A stretch of DNA of 64,000 nucleotides from contig NC_057761.1 in assembly GCF_010389155.1 (NCBI RefSeq), positions 7,814,501 through 7,878,500 of the forward strand, read 5' to 3'. Of the stretch, positions 33,604-43,907 are shown one piece after another (positions within the stretch are counted from its first letter, which is position 1; every line of letters starts with the position of its first letter). The notes below the pieces were generated by a model. It searched no databases and was not told the origin of the DNA. It saw only the letters and a list, made by a program, of their open reading frames with translations. The position numbers and the translations under genes are program-made. The DNA is from Erigeron canadensis. Taxonomy: Eukaryota; Streptophyta; Magnoliopsida; Asterales; Asteraceae.

Positions 33604-34911
33604 TTGTACTCAAAAGGTAAGTGACGACCAGTAATTGCATTACATGTGCAATTCCTAGTAAAAATGGGACCTACAAATGACACTTGATTCATCAAGTGAT
33701 TTGTAGTCATGTTTTGTCCCATCTTTTGCCACGGGTTAAAGTCTCACCGCTTAACTCGCTTTAAGTCGTCCAACCAAGAACGCGCAAATTTGTCCACCAC
33801 TGTGTACCAGTGAGTCGGATTTGCCATGCAACTGCCATTTCACCACTGTGTACCAGTGAGTAAAACAACAACCACAAGTATCCTTTACGAGTTGGATGGC
33901 AATGACTTAAGTTTATTGGGTCAATCAATTTGATGAGTGATCAAAAAGTTATGTTTGAAGATTCATGCATATCTTCTAAACATAATATGTTTATAAAACT
34001 CACTTTTATCGCCTTTGAATACAAAAGAGCTCGGTAGCTCCATTTGAACGCACAAAGAAGCGCAAGGGCAAAGGTTTGCGATGGACGCAATTAAAAACCC
34101 GCCCTTTTAGAAGGCTAACGCACTCCGACTTATACCTCTCTTAGAGTTTGTTCAAATGAGTGAGCCGGTGTATCTTTTGATTTTAGGGAACCAATTTTAT
34201 AAACAAAATCATTATTTCAATATAGTTTAGTCAAGTTTAATTTTCGAAAAACAATTTTGCACGCAATTTTCTTAAAGGGCAAAACTAAACTTACTAAATA
34301 TTAACACGTAACAATTAGGCATCCATCCTTGGTTAGGCCACTACGGTTTAAGATTTGCTCCCCTTTCTCAAGGAAAAGGACCACATACATCAAGTAAACT
34401 TGATTGCGTAAGCCAAAATTTAATAACAAATTTATCACATAAACACATAAAGTGCTGATTGGAAAATTCCATCAGCTTCACGACCTATTTAGACCTAGAG
34501 GATGGCAGAACTGGGCTTAGTACAGAACTACAAAGTTGTAGCTCTGTGAGTCAAGTATCTACAGTTCAAAGGACGACTTCTAACTCCTTATGGATTAAAA
34601 GATATGGTCGTTTTAATGGATTGGTGTCAAGTAGCAACATTAACATATGATTATCACATTGTCAAACAATTAATTATTTTAATTATCCACCTAAATAGAC
34701 CTAGTGATCAAGTAATTTTATCATTATAACTAAGTAATAATCATGAATTAATTGCATGTAAAAACTCATGATTATTACTTCTATTTAACAATTAAAATAA
34801 AGGTAATCCATAAACGCATGCAATTAACACATTAATCATGCAATAAATCAAAACTTGCAATTAGGGTTAATACATAGGTGGCTTTGACTTTTAGGTAATT
34901 AAAAATCACAT
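33604..34911 (-). other. Copia leader fragment (orphan)
   Basis: Non-coding DNA that matches the 5' leader of copia-B (about 40500-41900) in order and orientation, from CTCAAAAGGTAA at its left end onwards. It includes a nearly identical island at 34030-34175. It may be the 5' leader of copia-A, left after a deletion that removed the gypsy 3' half and copia-A gag N-terminus. No primer site or LTR of its own remains. Confidence 0.65.
34030..34175 (-). repeat. Conserved leader island, copy 1
   Basis: About 145 bp with roughly four differences from 40951-41097, inside otherwise strongly diverged leader DNA. Inverted repeats CATTTGAAC (34041-34049) and GTTCAAATG (34150-34158) bracket it. Confidence 0.8.
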
Positions 34912-35106
34912 GGGAAAAATCGAACCTTGTTGAACATGGTAAAGATAAATGATGAACCTTAAGACTCTCCCATTTCATTTTGGGATTATGCTCTAGAGAT
35001 TGCTACATGCATTCTCAATATAGTTCCAACCAAGAAGATTGACAAGACACCGCATGAATTGTGGTGTTAAGTGCATCTTTGTATGATACCCAAAGGAAAC
35101 GATGTA
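34912..35106 (+). pseudogene. Inverted copy of a Copia integrase segment
   Basis: This segment (ATCGAACCTTGTTGAACATG ... GAATTGTGGTGTTAAGTGC) is, apart from about five bases, the reverse complement of 38673-38856 in copia-B. It lies in plus orientation while all surrounding Copia DNA is minus. It encodes part of the integrase C-terminal region (a PHELW-type motif). Confidence 0.8.
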
Positions 35107-35210
35107 CCTTTTTAATTAATCAAATTAATTACCTAAAAATCAAAACTTGAAGGGGGAAACGTATATGTAAATAATTACCTAAAAACCCCTCTACTTGCAA
35201 TAAATCAAAA

Positions 35211-36001
35211 CGAGCACATAAACATATAACAATTCACGAGTACGCAGCAGAAAAAAGTGTATATGTAATCAAATTAATTAACAAAGAGAGAATTGAAACG
35301 TGTACCTTTTCGCAAAGCTTCCAATAATATTATTAATAAGATCATTATTATTATTTAGGGTTTAAAGTAAAACCCCCCTACGATCGCACACTAGACATCC
35401 CTTATACCGTATGCTAGTACCCCGATCACGAATCAAACAACCCTTTGTTTATAACCCTTATTTCGAAAACCCCATTAATCAAAAACCAAAGTTGACGACT
35501 AATAAAACCAATAACCCATAATTAATTCTAAGAATTAATTGTATGTATGTTGCATATGGATTTCGAATGTCACCATAACCGAACACCCTTGAAGGGTTTC
35601 GGTCGAATGGAATAAAAGAGGAAAAGAGAGGGTTTTTTTAATGTGAAGGAATGTTTAAAACCCTTTGATTAAGCCCTCTGTTTATAGGGTTAATTATGAG
35701 GTTTTTAAACTTGATGGGCAAGCAACTTCAAGGTTTTTCAAGCCTTAAAAAATTCGGCCCCCCATTAGGAATTAGAGCCCAACTCTAATTTCTTAATTTC
35801 ACATTTAACATCCTTTTAATTAATTAAATACAATTAACCCTTTAATTTAGTTTAATTAATCATTTCGTGATCAAATTAATTATTATATTACATTAATATA
35901 ATAACTAATAGTATAGAGTTACCGTGTCATTTCGTGTGACCCCGTAGGCTTAAATTATTTCCGGACATGCGTTTATTATTTAACATGATCACACTCCAAC
36001 A
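35211..36001 (-). repeat. copia-B 3' LTR
   Basis: Matches 41990-42770 from GAGCACATAAA onward to its end (...CACTCCAACA). The expected TGTTATAATAT beginning is not recognisable to its left. Confidence 0.85.
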
Positions 36002-37450
36002 GCTCCCACTTGAGCATGTTATTTATAAAAGCAATAACATTAGTTAGCATCTAGCAACACGCCAATGCTCCCGGAAGTATTAAGAATAGTTTCTTAAATT
36101 GCCAATTTGAATTGATTTAGTCTTTAATATCCCTTTGTTCAGATACCCTTGTTAATTATGATTATGGATCAATGTCATTTCATAAATTAACAATTATGTT
36201 TCTCATTTCTAAATTTAATCAACATTACCAAATTAGTCAAGACTTCCTCTTGAGTTCATTTGGGTATGGTCATACAAACATCTTAATTAATTAATGAGGG
36301 GCCCAAATGGTATCATACTTCAGTTGCAAACTGAAGGAACAAATTCTATATTGACTACAAGTGTCTGGCCATGTCATTTTTTAACATTTTTGAAAATAGC
36401 CCTTTATTATTACCTTATTCAGGACAGTTAGGAACTATATCTAACAATGCAATCTACACATGCATAACTCACTTGTATCTCAAGTCAAAGGATAAATAAA
36501 ATAACCATTTTACGAATTTCATTTAATGACGTCGATTCATAAAATGATAATTTGTTATGTGGGGTAAGTCCCATATTCCTTTCGAATACATGTGAGTTTG
36601 GTACGATATCCACCATCTTCAAAGTATTCCCTTAAATATTTTTACCAATCTCTCACAATTGTCTTACTTTAATTATATTCCCATATAATTAATCGACAAT
36701 GGACATTTAAAATATTCAACTAATATTTATGGATTTAAACATGCAAATATAGGACACAATTATTATAAAATGAAACCACTTATACCGTGTATAAAAATTC
36801 ATTTATTGAAAATAATAATTGTTTAACATCCCATTATCCAAAAACCAATCACATATTTACATGATATAACTAGCTATAACCTATGCCACGACATATTTGT
36901 TGAACTTTCCTTTTGACAATACCTTTGTAAAAGGATCCGCTAAATTATAATCTGTGTGAACTTTGAGTAATTTGATTTCACGCGATTCGCTTTGCTCACA
37001 AACGTAGTGATATCTTCCAGTTAATGTCTGGCACCTTATTGAACCCCAGGTTTATTGGCAATGATAATTGCTCTTGAATTATCATAATACAAATCCATAG
37101 GGGTGTTATTTGAGGATTATCATGTTAAAATCCAAAAATAAACTTTCTAATCTAGACAACCTTCATGTCGTCTTCTCTGACACAACAGTATACTTAGACT
37201 CTGTCACATACATAGCAATTGTGGTTTGTTTTTAGCTTAAAGCATTCCACCGTGTCTTCATATAAAATGAAGATGTATCCCGACTGATATTTTTAAAACA
37301 TCTTCATCAGTCATGAAATCCAATATCACAAATTCTTTTACCATTAGAATTTTGATCGGGATTTCAACCATACACCAAGAATAATTCTTTAGTAGCCCGC
37401 ATGTACTTCAGAATATTTTTCACAACACTCCAATGATCCTCTCCAGGATT
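36002..37450 (-). pseudogene. copia-B 3' region with RNase H debris
   Basis: Polypurine tract (GCTCAAGTGGGAGC on the minus strand) next to the LTR, then non-coding DNA. From about 36890 there is a badly decayed RNase H region alignable with copia-A 23806-24207 but without an open frame. Confidence 0.7.
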
Positions 37451-38290
37451 TGCTGATATCGGCTAACAATATTTTGAGCGAACACAACATCAGGTCTAGT
37501 GCATCTTACCGCATACATGATAGATCCCACCGCCGAAGCATAAGGAATTCTTTTCATACGCTCTACTTCTTGAGGTGTAGAAGCACCGTTTTGCTAGATA
37601 AATTAAGTTCTTCTTGCATAGGCAAATTCCCGCGCTTAGAATTTTCCATCTTGAATCTTCTCAAGATCTTATCTATATAAGCACTTTGACTTAATCCAAT
37701 CAACCGTTTACTTCTATCTCTATAGATTTTGATTCCAAGATTGAATGCCACTTTAACCCAAGTAACATTACTCCCACTAGATTTGCGATATACACATGGC
37801 TCATCAGGATTTTGAGTAAAGCCAAACTTCTTGATTTCCTCATCAAACCTTTTATTCCAACTCTTTGATGTTTGCTTCAATCCATAAATGGACCTTTGAA
37901 GTTTGCACACTTTGTCGGGATGTTTTGGATCGACAAAACCTTCTGGTTGTACCATATAGACTTCCTCGTCTAGAAAACCTTTTAAGAAAGCGGTTTTGAC
38001 ATCCATTTGTCATATCTCATAGTCATAGTACGCTGCTATGGCTAAGATGATCCTAATAGCTCTAATGTTCGCAATGGGAGAAAAGGTTTCCTCATAATCA
38101 ACTCCATAAAGTTGAGTATAACCTTTCGCCACAAGATGAGCTTTATAGGTGTGTACATTTTCATCCATGTCGATCTTCTTCTTGAAGATCCATTTACACC
38201 CAACGGTTCTACCATTTGGTGGAAGATCAACCAAGCTCCAGACTTGATTATCTTTCATGGATTTCATTTCCACATTCTCAACTTCAAGCT
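37451..38290 (-). pseudogene. pol: copia-B reverse transcriptase lacking the YVDD motif
   Basis: 38273-38010 gives VGCKWIFKKKIDMDENVHTY and VDYEETFSPIANIRAIRIIL, ending in TGA at 38012-38010 where copia-A has TGG. The same frame continues at 38006 with [20 protein letters not shown] and [20 protein letters not shown]. After SGSNVTW the sequence jumps to [14 protein letters not shown]. The whole YVDD catalytic segment present in copia-A (24660-24540) is absent, so this polymerase is dead regardless of stops. Confidence 0.88.
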
Positions 38291-38679
38291 ATTTGTCAGA
38301 CTCCGGATCCGATAATGCAACTTTGAAATTAGGAGGTTCATTCAAATCTCCTAATACGTATTCTTCAAATTCAACCATAAGATTTAATCTTTTAGGAGCA
38401 CGTATTATCCTTGAGGACCTACGAATTGGATCACTTCATTATGATCTTCAACTTATAGTTCATCTAGAGATTCATCTCTTTGAACATTCCCCCCCCCCCA
38501 AGTTGATGATTGCTAGTCTTTTCAGAAGTTGACACATCTTCTTGAGCCTCATCAAGTTCAACAATCCTCCCACTGTACTCTTGAGATATGAGTTTCCTTT
38601 CAAGGAACTCAGCAAATCAATGTACCTTGACAGTGTTTTCCGTAGGAAAGTATAAGTAGTAACCCCTCATTTCCTTTAG

Positions 38680-39640
38680 GTATCATACAAAGATGCACTT
38701 AACACCACAATTCATGCGGTGTCTTGTCAACCTTCTTGGTTGGAACCATATTGAGAATGCATGTAGCAATCTCTAGAGCATAATCCCAAAATGAAATGGG
38801 AGAGTCTTAAGGTTCATCATTTATCTTTACCATATTCAACAAGGTTCGATTTCTCCTTTCAGATATATCCTTATTTAGGAGTAAGCTCTTGGATAAATCC
38901 ACAAGCTTTTAGATGATCCTCAAACTTTTGGCTTAAGTATTTCCCACCTCGATCCGAACGAAGAATCTTGATGGTTTTACTGAGTTGATTTCCTACTTCA
39001 CTTTTAAATTCTTTGAATGTTTCAAACACTTCATGTTTATGTTTCAGCAAGTAAACATAACCATAATGACTGAAATCATCCATAAAAGTGATGAAGTAGC
39101 TAGTACCTTTCCTTGACACATGCCTAAATGGGCTACATACACCCGAATGTATTAGTCCAAGTAATTCCTTAACCCTCTCCGGTTTTATGCGGAAAAGGTA
39201 TTCTAGTCATCTTGCCGAAAACACAAGACATGTATTTGTCAAATGTATCATCATTTAATTTAAAGATCTCTTTTCAAATGATTCATCATTTGGTTTTAAG
39301 ATCCCTTCAATTTGAAGTTTGCATTTCTTGCTAACGAAAATTCTAAAACACGCATTTTATCAAATGGTTCATCATTTGATTGCAAGATCTCTTTATACCG
39401 AAGATTTCCAATGCGTTTCTTGTTAATGATAATGTCAAAACATGCATTTATCAAATGATTTATCACTTGATTGTAAGACACCGTCCCTTTGAAGTCTTTA
39501 AATGCCTTTCTTGACAAAATTAAACAAGATGACAATGTCAAAGATAGTTAGAGTCCAAGTTAAACTTGACTCTTTTGCTATTGAATTATTATTTGTATAA
39601 CAACACATATAATTCAATTTTGAAGATACTTAAAGCACTG
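38680..39640 (-). pseudogene. pol: copia-B integrase with internal amplification
   Basis: 39119-38871 encodes SYFITFMDDFSHYGYVYLLK and KTIKILRSDRGGKYLSQKFE, the integrase core with its first two acidic sites. Upstream the zinc-motif region (LWHCRLAH-type in copia-A) is scrambled by about 3.5 tandem copies of a segment coding LQ.NDEPFDK (39235-39520). Downstream, toward 38680, the C-terminal part is fragmentary. Confidence 0.8.
39235..39520. repeat. About 3.5 tandem copies of an ~80-bp integrase segment
   Basis: TCAAATG.TTCATCA(C/T)TTG.TT.TAAGA recurs at about 39237, 39278, 39358 and 39446. The core CAAATGATTCATCATTTG is palindromic. Copia-A has a single equivalent segment at 26190-26245. Confidence 0.75.
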
Positions 39641-39776
39641 GCCGAACCAGCTTGCTTCTTTTTTGCATTCAACTCAGCTAGATACTTTAGCCATATGCTC
39701 TTTTTACCGAAAGGGTCTTTAAAGGTTTTGAGACTTAACACACTTGTTTTCTCTTAGCTAACTTCTTACCCTTAGC

Positions 39777-40364
39777 TTACGGTTGTCTTGCTTTCTGAAC
39801 CATTACCCCCTTGATTATAAGAACTTGGGGTGTAGCAGATTTCTTTGGAAGCTCTTTCTCATACTCAATTAATATGGCATGAAGTTCAGCTTTGGTTTTA
39901 CTCATGCTATGCATATTATAATTGCACACAAACTCCTCAAAATCCTTTGGAAAAGATTTTAGGATTTTGCCAATTGTAATAGCCGAATAAGCATAGTACA
40001 ACCTTTCCAATTTCTCATGAGTATCTCTTCAACTAGAGTACATGAGGATTAACCGATGTTCCTTGCTCGTGTCACAAGTCATGAAGTTGATAAACTAGGT
40101 CAAACAACTCCACTCCGGCTTGCTTATGTACAAAGACTCGAGTTCGTTTCCCAACATAAAACAAGCAACCTCATTATGTCTATTGTACCGAGCATTGTTT
40201 GCACCCAACTCTTCAGTTGTAGCATTCGCTCCCGGAACAACGGTGTCTGCTCATCAATGACTTGAAACCAGTCATTAAAGTTTGGTTCCAGAAAGTCTTT
40301 CCCTTTCTAGCATCGACCTAAAAGCCGATTGGTGTATGTTTTGAGAAGGATTTGTTGTTGCCAT
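39777..40364 (-). pseudogene. gag: copia-B gag remnant
   Basis: An ATG at 40364 starts MATTNPSQNIHQSAF on the minus strand, then a shifted frame. 40010-39777 reads MHSMSKTKAELHAILIEYEK, homologous to copia-A gag at 27100-27000. The zinc knuckle region is not recognisable. Confidence 0.72.
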
Positions 40365-41960
40365 CTTTAAAACAGACAAAAGTTCAATTATCGGTATTTT
40401 CGATAATTAATCCTTAAGAAATGTAATTTACCCTTGTTAAAGTCATCTAACAAATTACTTTCACTAAGGCTAGGATCCAACTTGACATACAATCATTTCA
40501 TCTGTTGATCAGCTAGAAATGACGGTATTCAAAAGGTAATCGAGTATCGATAATTGCATTCATGCAACTCATAAAGTTATGGGACTTACAACAACACTGT
40601 AAAGGGGTATTAAGTGTTTTGTAAACATGTTTTGTCCCATCTTATGCCACGGGTCAAGGATCTCACCTCTTAACTCGTTTTAAGTCACCCAATTAAGAAC
40701 ATGTAGATAGTCCACCGCTGATCTCAGAACGGTGTGGTAATCTACCTTGAGGAGATACAATTCGCCTATGGTCTCACATAGGAGCGAAAAGCACTGGCAA
40801 GTGTTCTAAGCAAAGTGGGTGGCAATGACTTAACTTTAAATGGGTAATGCATTTGATGTGAATCAAAAGTTTATGTATGAAGACTCATGCATAATCTTCA
40901 TAACATAATATTTAATAAAACCATTTTTATAGTCTTAACAACACAAGAGAGTCTGGTAGCTCCATTTGAACGCACAAAGAAGCGCAAGGGCAAAGGTTTG
41001 CGATGGACGCAATTAAAAACCCGCCCTTTTAGAAGGCTAGCGCACTCCGACTTATACCTCTCTTAGAGTTTGTTCAAATGGGTGAGCCGGTGTATCTCAA
41101 GGTTGTAAGACTCCAATTTTATTAATGAAATCTCTATTTCGATAGTTCTTAGTCAAATTTATATTTTCCGAGAAAACAATTTTATCACCTTTATACAACC
41201 TTATAAACAAGCAAAAATTAATAAACTTACTAATTACCGAACTACTTAATCATGTAACAAGTTAAGGTAGGCCACCTAAACATGGTCACTATGGTTCATG
41301 CATATGTTTAAAATCTGGCTCCCCCTTCCGAAGAAGAGGACCACATACATCAAGTTACCTTGATTGCGTAAGCCTTTAAACAACCTAATTACCAAGTAAT
41401 AACACATAAACACATAAACATGCTGACTGGAAATTTCCAGTAGCTTGACGACCAGTTTAAGCCTGTTTCTGGTCCGAATCAGATTTCGACCAAAACTACA
41501 AAGTTGTAGCCCTATGAGTCGACAATCTACAGTCCGAATTTCGACTTCTAACTCATTACCGATTAAAAGATATGAATTTTTTAGTGAACTGTCGCAAATC
41601 AGAAAAATCTCACGAAAATTCATATAGTCACACAATTATCTAATAATTAACCCTAATTATTTTGATCATCATGCTTTACTAATTATATCTCTATATAATA
41701 GTAATAATCACAAGTAACCTTGCATGAATTCCTTGTGATTATACCTTTTATTTAACAACTTTAAATAAAAAAGATAAACAACATGCAATTTATAACACAT
41801 AAATCATGTCAATTCACAATTCTAAACTTGCTTGAGGGTTTCAATCCATCATTGAATTAGGTCAAATTAATTAAACAAAACCCTAATTTTATTTAATTAA
41901 AAAACAAACCAACCCTTAACCCCCTTCAAGTTTTGATCTTTGTAACTAATAGATCACATA
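40365..41960 (-). other. copia-B 5' leader
   Basis: About 1.6 kb of non-coding leader between primer site and gag. It contains the conserved island 40951-41097. No coding function is supported. Confidence 0.7.
40951..41097 (-). repeat. Conserved leader island, copy 2
   Basis: Second copy of the island, with inverted repeats CATTTGAAC (40963-40971) and GTTCAAATG (41072-41080) able to close a stem around about 100 nt. Confidence 0.8.
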
Positions 41961-41962
41961 TG

Positions 41963-41975
41963 TGGCTCTGATACC
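41963..41975 (-). other. copia-B primer binding site (Met-tRNA)
   Basis: The minus strand reads TGGTATCAGAGCC two bases after the 5' LTR end (...ATTATAACA). Confidence 0.9.
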
Positions 41976-41977
41976 AC

Positions 41978-42770
41978 TGTTATAATATGAGCACATAAAT
42001 ATATAACAATTCACGAGTACGCAGCGGAAAGAAACGTATATGTAATCAAATTAATTAACAAAGAGAGAATTGAAATGTGTACCTTTGCGCAAAGCTTCCA
42101 AAAATATTATTAATAAGATTATTATTATTATTTAGGGTTTAAAGTAAAACCCCTCTACGATCGCACATTAGACACCCCTTATAGCGTATGCTAGTATCCC
42201 GATTACGAATCAAATAACCCTTTGTTTATAACCCCTTATTTCGAAAACCCCATTAATTGAAAACCAAAGTTGACGACTAATAAAACCAAAAACCCATAAT
42301 TAATTCTAAGAATTAATTATATGTATGTTGCATATGGATTTCGAATGTCACCAAAACCAAACAACCTTAAAGGGTTTCGGTCGAATGGAATAAAAGTGGA
42401 AAAGAGAGGGTTTTTTTTTAATGTGAAGGAATGTCTAAAACTTTTTGATTAAGCCCTCTATTTATAGGGCTAATTCTTAGGGTTTTAAACTTGATTGGCA
42501 AACAACTTCAAAGCTTTCCAAGCCTTAAAAAATTCGGCCCCCCATTAGGAATTAGAGCCCAACTCTAATTTCCTAATTTCACATTTAACCTCCTTTTAAT
42601 TAATTAAATACAATTAACCCTTTAATTTAGTTTAATTAATCATTTCGTGATCAGATTAATTATTATATTACATTAATATAATAACTAATAGTATAGAGTT
42701 ACCGTGTGACCCGTAGGCTTAAATTATTTTCGGACATGCATTTATTATTTAACATGATCACATTCCAACA
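41978..42770 (-). repeat. copia-B 5' LTR
   Basis: 793 bp, plus-strand ends TGTTATAATATGAG and CATTCCAACA, next to the primer site. ATATG follows at 42771-42775. Confidence 0.88.
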
Positions 42771-43907
42771 ATATGTAAGTAAACTATATAATACGTCTCC
42801 GCTTATACTATACTTTATATATTGTCGATCGGCAATAAATAGATTATTTTTGAATTTGTGTTGTTGTATTGATAAGATGTGGAAAGGGCCGGTCAAGAAA
42901 ATTTGAAGTTATAAAGCTAGGAAAGTGACGTGGAAGATTGTTGTTCAACGCTCATGATTAATAACATACTTGTTTTTGGAATTCAAGGTTGCGTTGAATA
43001 ATGATGTGCCCATTATCATATTTGAAAATCCTTAACTGAAAGACGACAGGCAGCTATATAGTTCAGAGTCTGGCTCGTTGGTTACCGGATAAGAATTATC
43101 GTGATGATAAAATGATCAACAATATCATCAATTGTTGGTGGTGGTTGTTTCAATAGATACGTTAGTTTTTGCTTGTTAATAATTTAATAAAATGATCAAC
43201 CTTTGTTATATATAACACGATGACTAACTTCCTTTATACTTGATGAAAATATATAAATTGGTCATTTAAACAAATTTGAAATTGAAGTCAAAGTTAGAAG
43301 ACGGCAGAGTTTAAGCGTATTAAAAACTTATGTGATCGGAACGAAAAACCTTGGTAATCATTATTTACTAACTAAAGATACTTACTCCGTAGAAGTATAT
43401 CTTTGGCTATGACAATCAGTTTTGCCTATCAAGTAATTTACTGTCCTAGCAAATCAGCCTCCCAAAAAATACACTACATTGGTTTCTAAGGCTTTTTAAT
43501 AGGTATACGGGTTTACATTAGTCTTCACTTGGATACAGCTTATACCTTACCAATTGTTATGTTACCACCCTGGATGTACGGATATCTTTTACTTTCTCCC
43601 GTTCCTTCAAATAGTGGTTCAATGCAACTATTTTACTAATTTTTCATTTAAGTTTTCCAGTTAAGTACTATAAAGATTATTTTGAAGCAAAACGATTTAA
43701 GACAACCTATGCATTTCAATAGTATTAACGCCAGTTTACATTCTTTTAACATGGTTAACCAAATTTATGCCAACCCATGTATAACGATCTTAGTCAAACC
43801 CAGACCTCCTATCAATTCAGCGCACGAATTACCCAGATTTCTAAACAAGCCCTACATTTTTTTTTTTGCCTGCTCATATTCTCGGTATTATTATCTGTAT
43901 ACTGTAG
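42771..43907. other. Unassigned DNA between copia-B and UPL3 relic
   Basis: AT-rich, no gene recognised. Its right part is probably an intron of the UPL3-like gene, since an exon with an AG acceptor begins at 43908. Confidence 0.5.

Larger units (their letters stand above)
35211..42770 (-). mobile_element. copia-B: decayed Ty1/copia retrotransposon
   Basis: Two LTRs of about 790 bp (35211-36001 and 41978-42770) flank a minus-strand element. It has a polypurine tract at 36002-36015, RNase H debris, reverse transcriptase, integrase, gag, a long leader and a Met-tRNA primer site. LTR similarity is high but clearly below that of Sire-1, with indels such as about 11 bp near 42703, so it is older. 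The outer 15 bp or so of the left LTR are lost or altered and no target duplication was found. Confidence 0.85.

Noticed and set aside
34459..34650. Short open frame and its relative at 41445-41627
   Set aside because: Both lie in the Copia leader in antisense to the element and are not conserved as protein.
35211..36001. 5' LTR of copia-A
   Set aside because: Its sequence belongs to the copia-B subfamily and it abuts the copia-B polypurine tract, so it is the copia-B 3' LTR.
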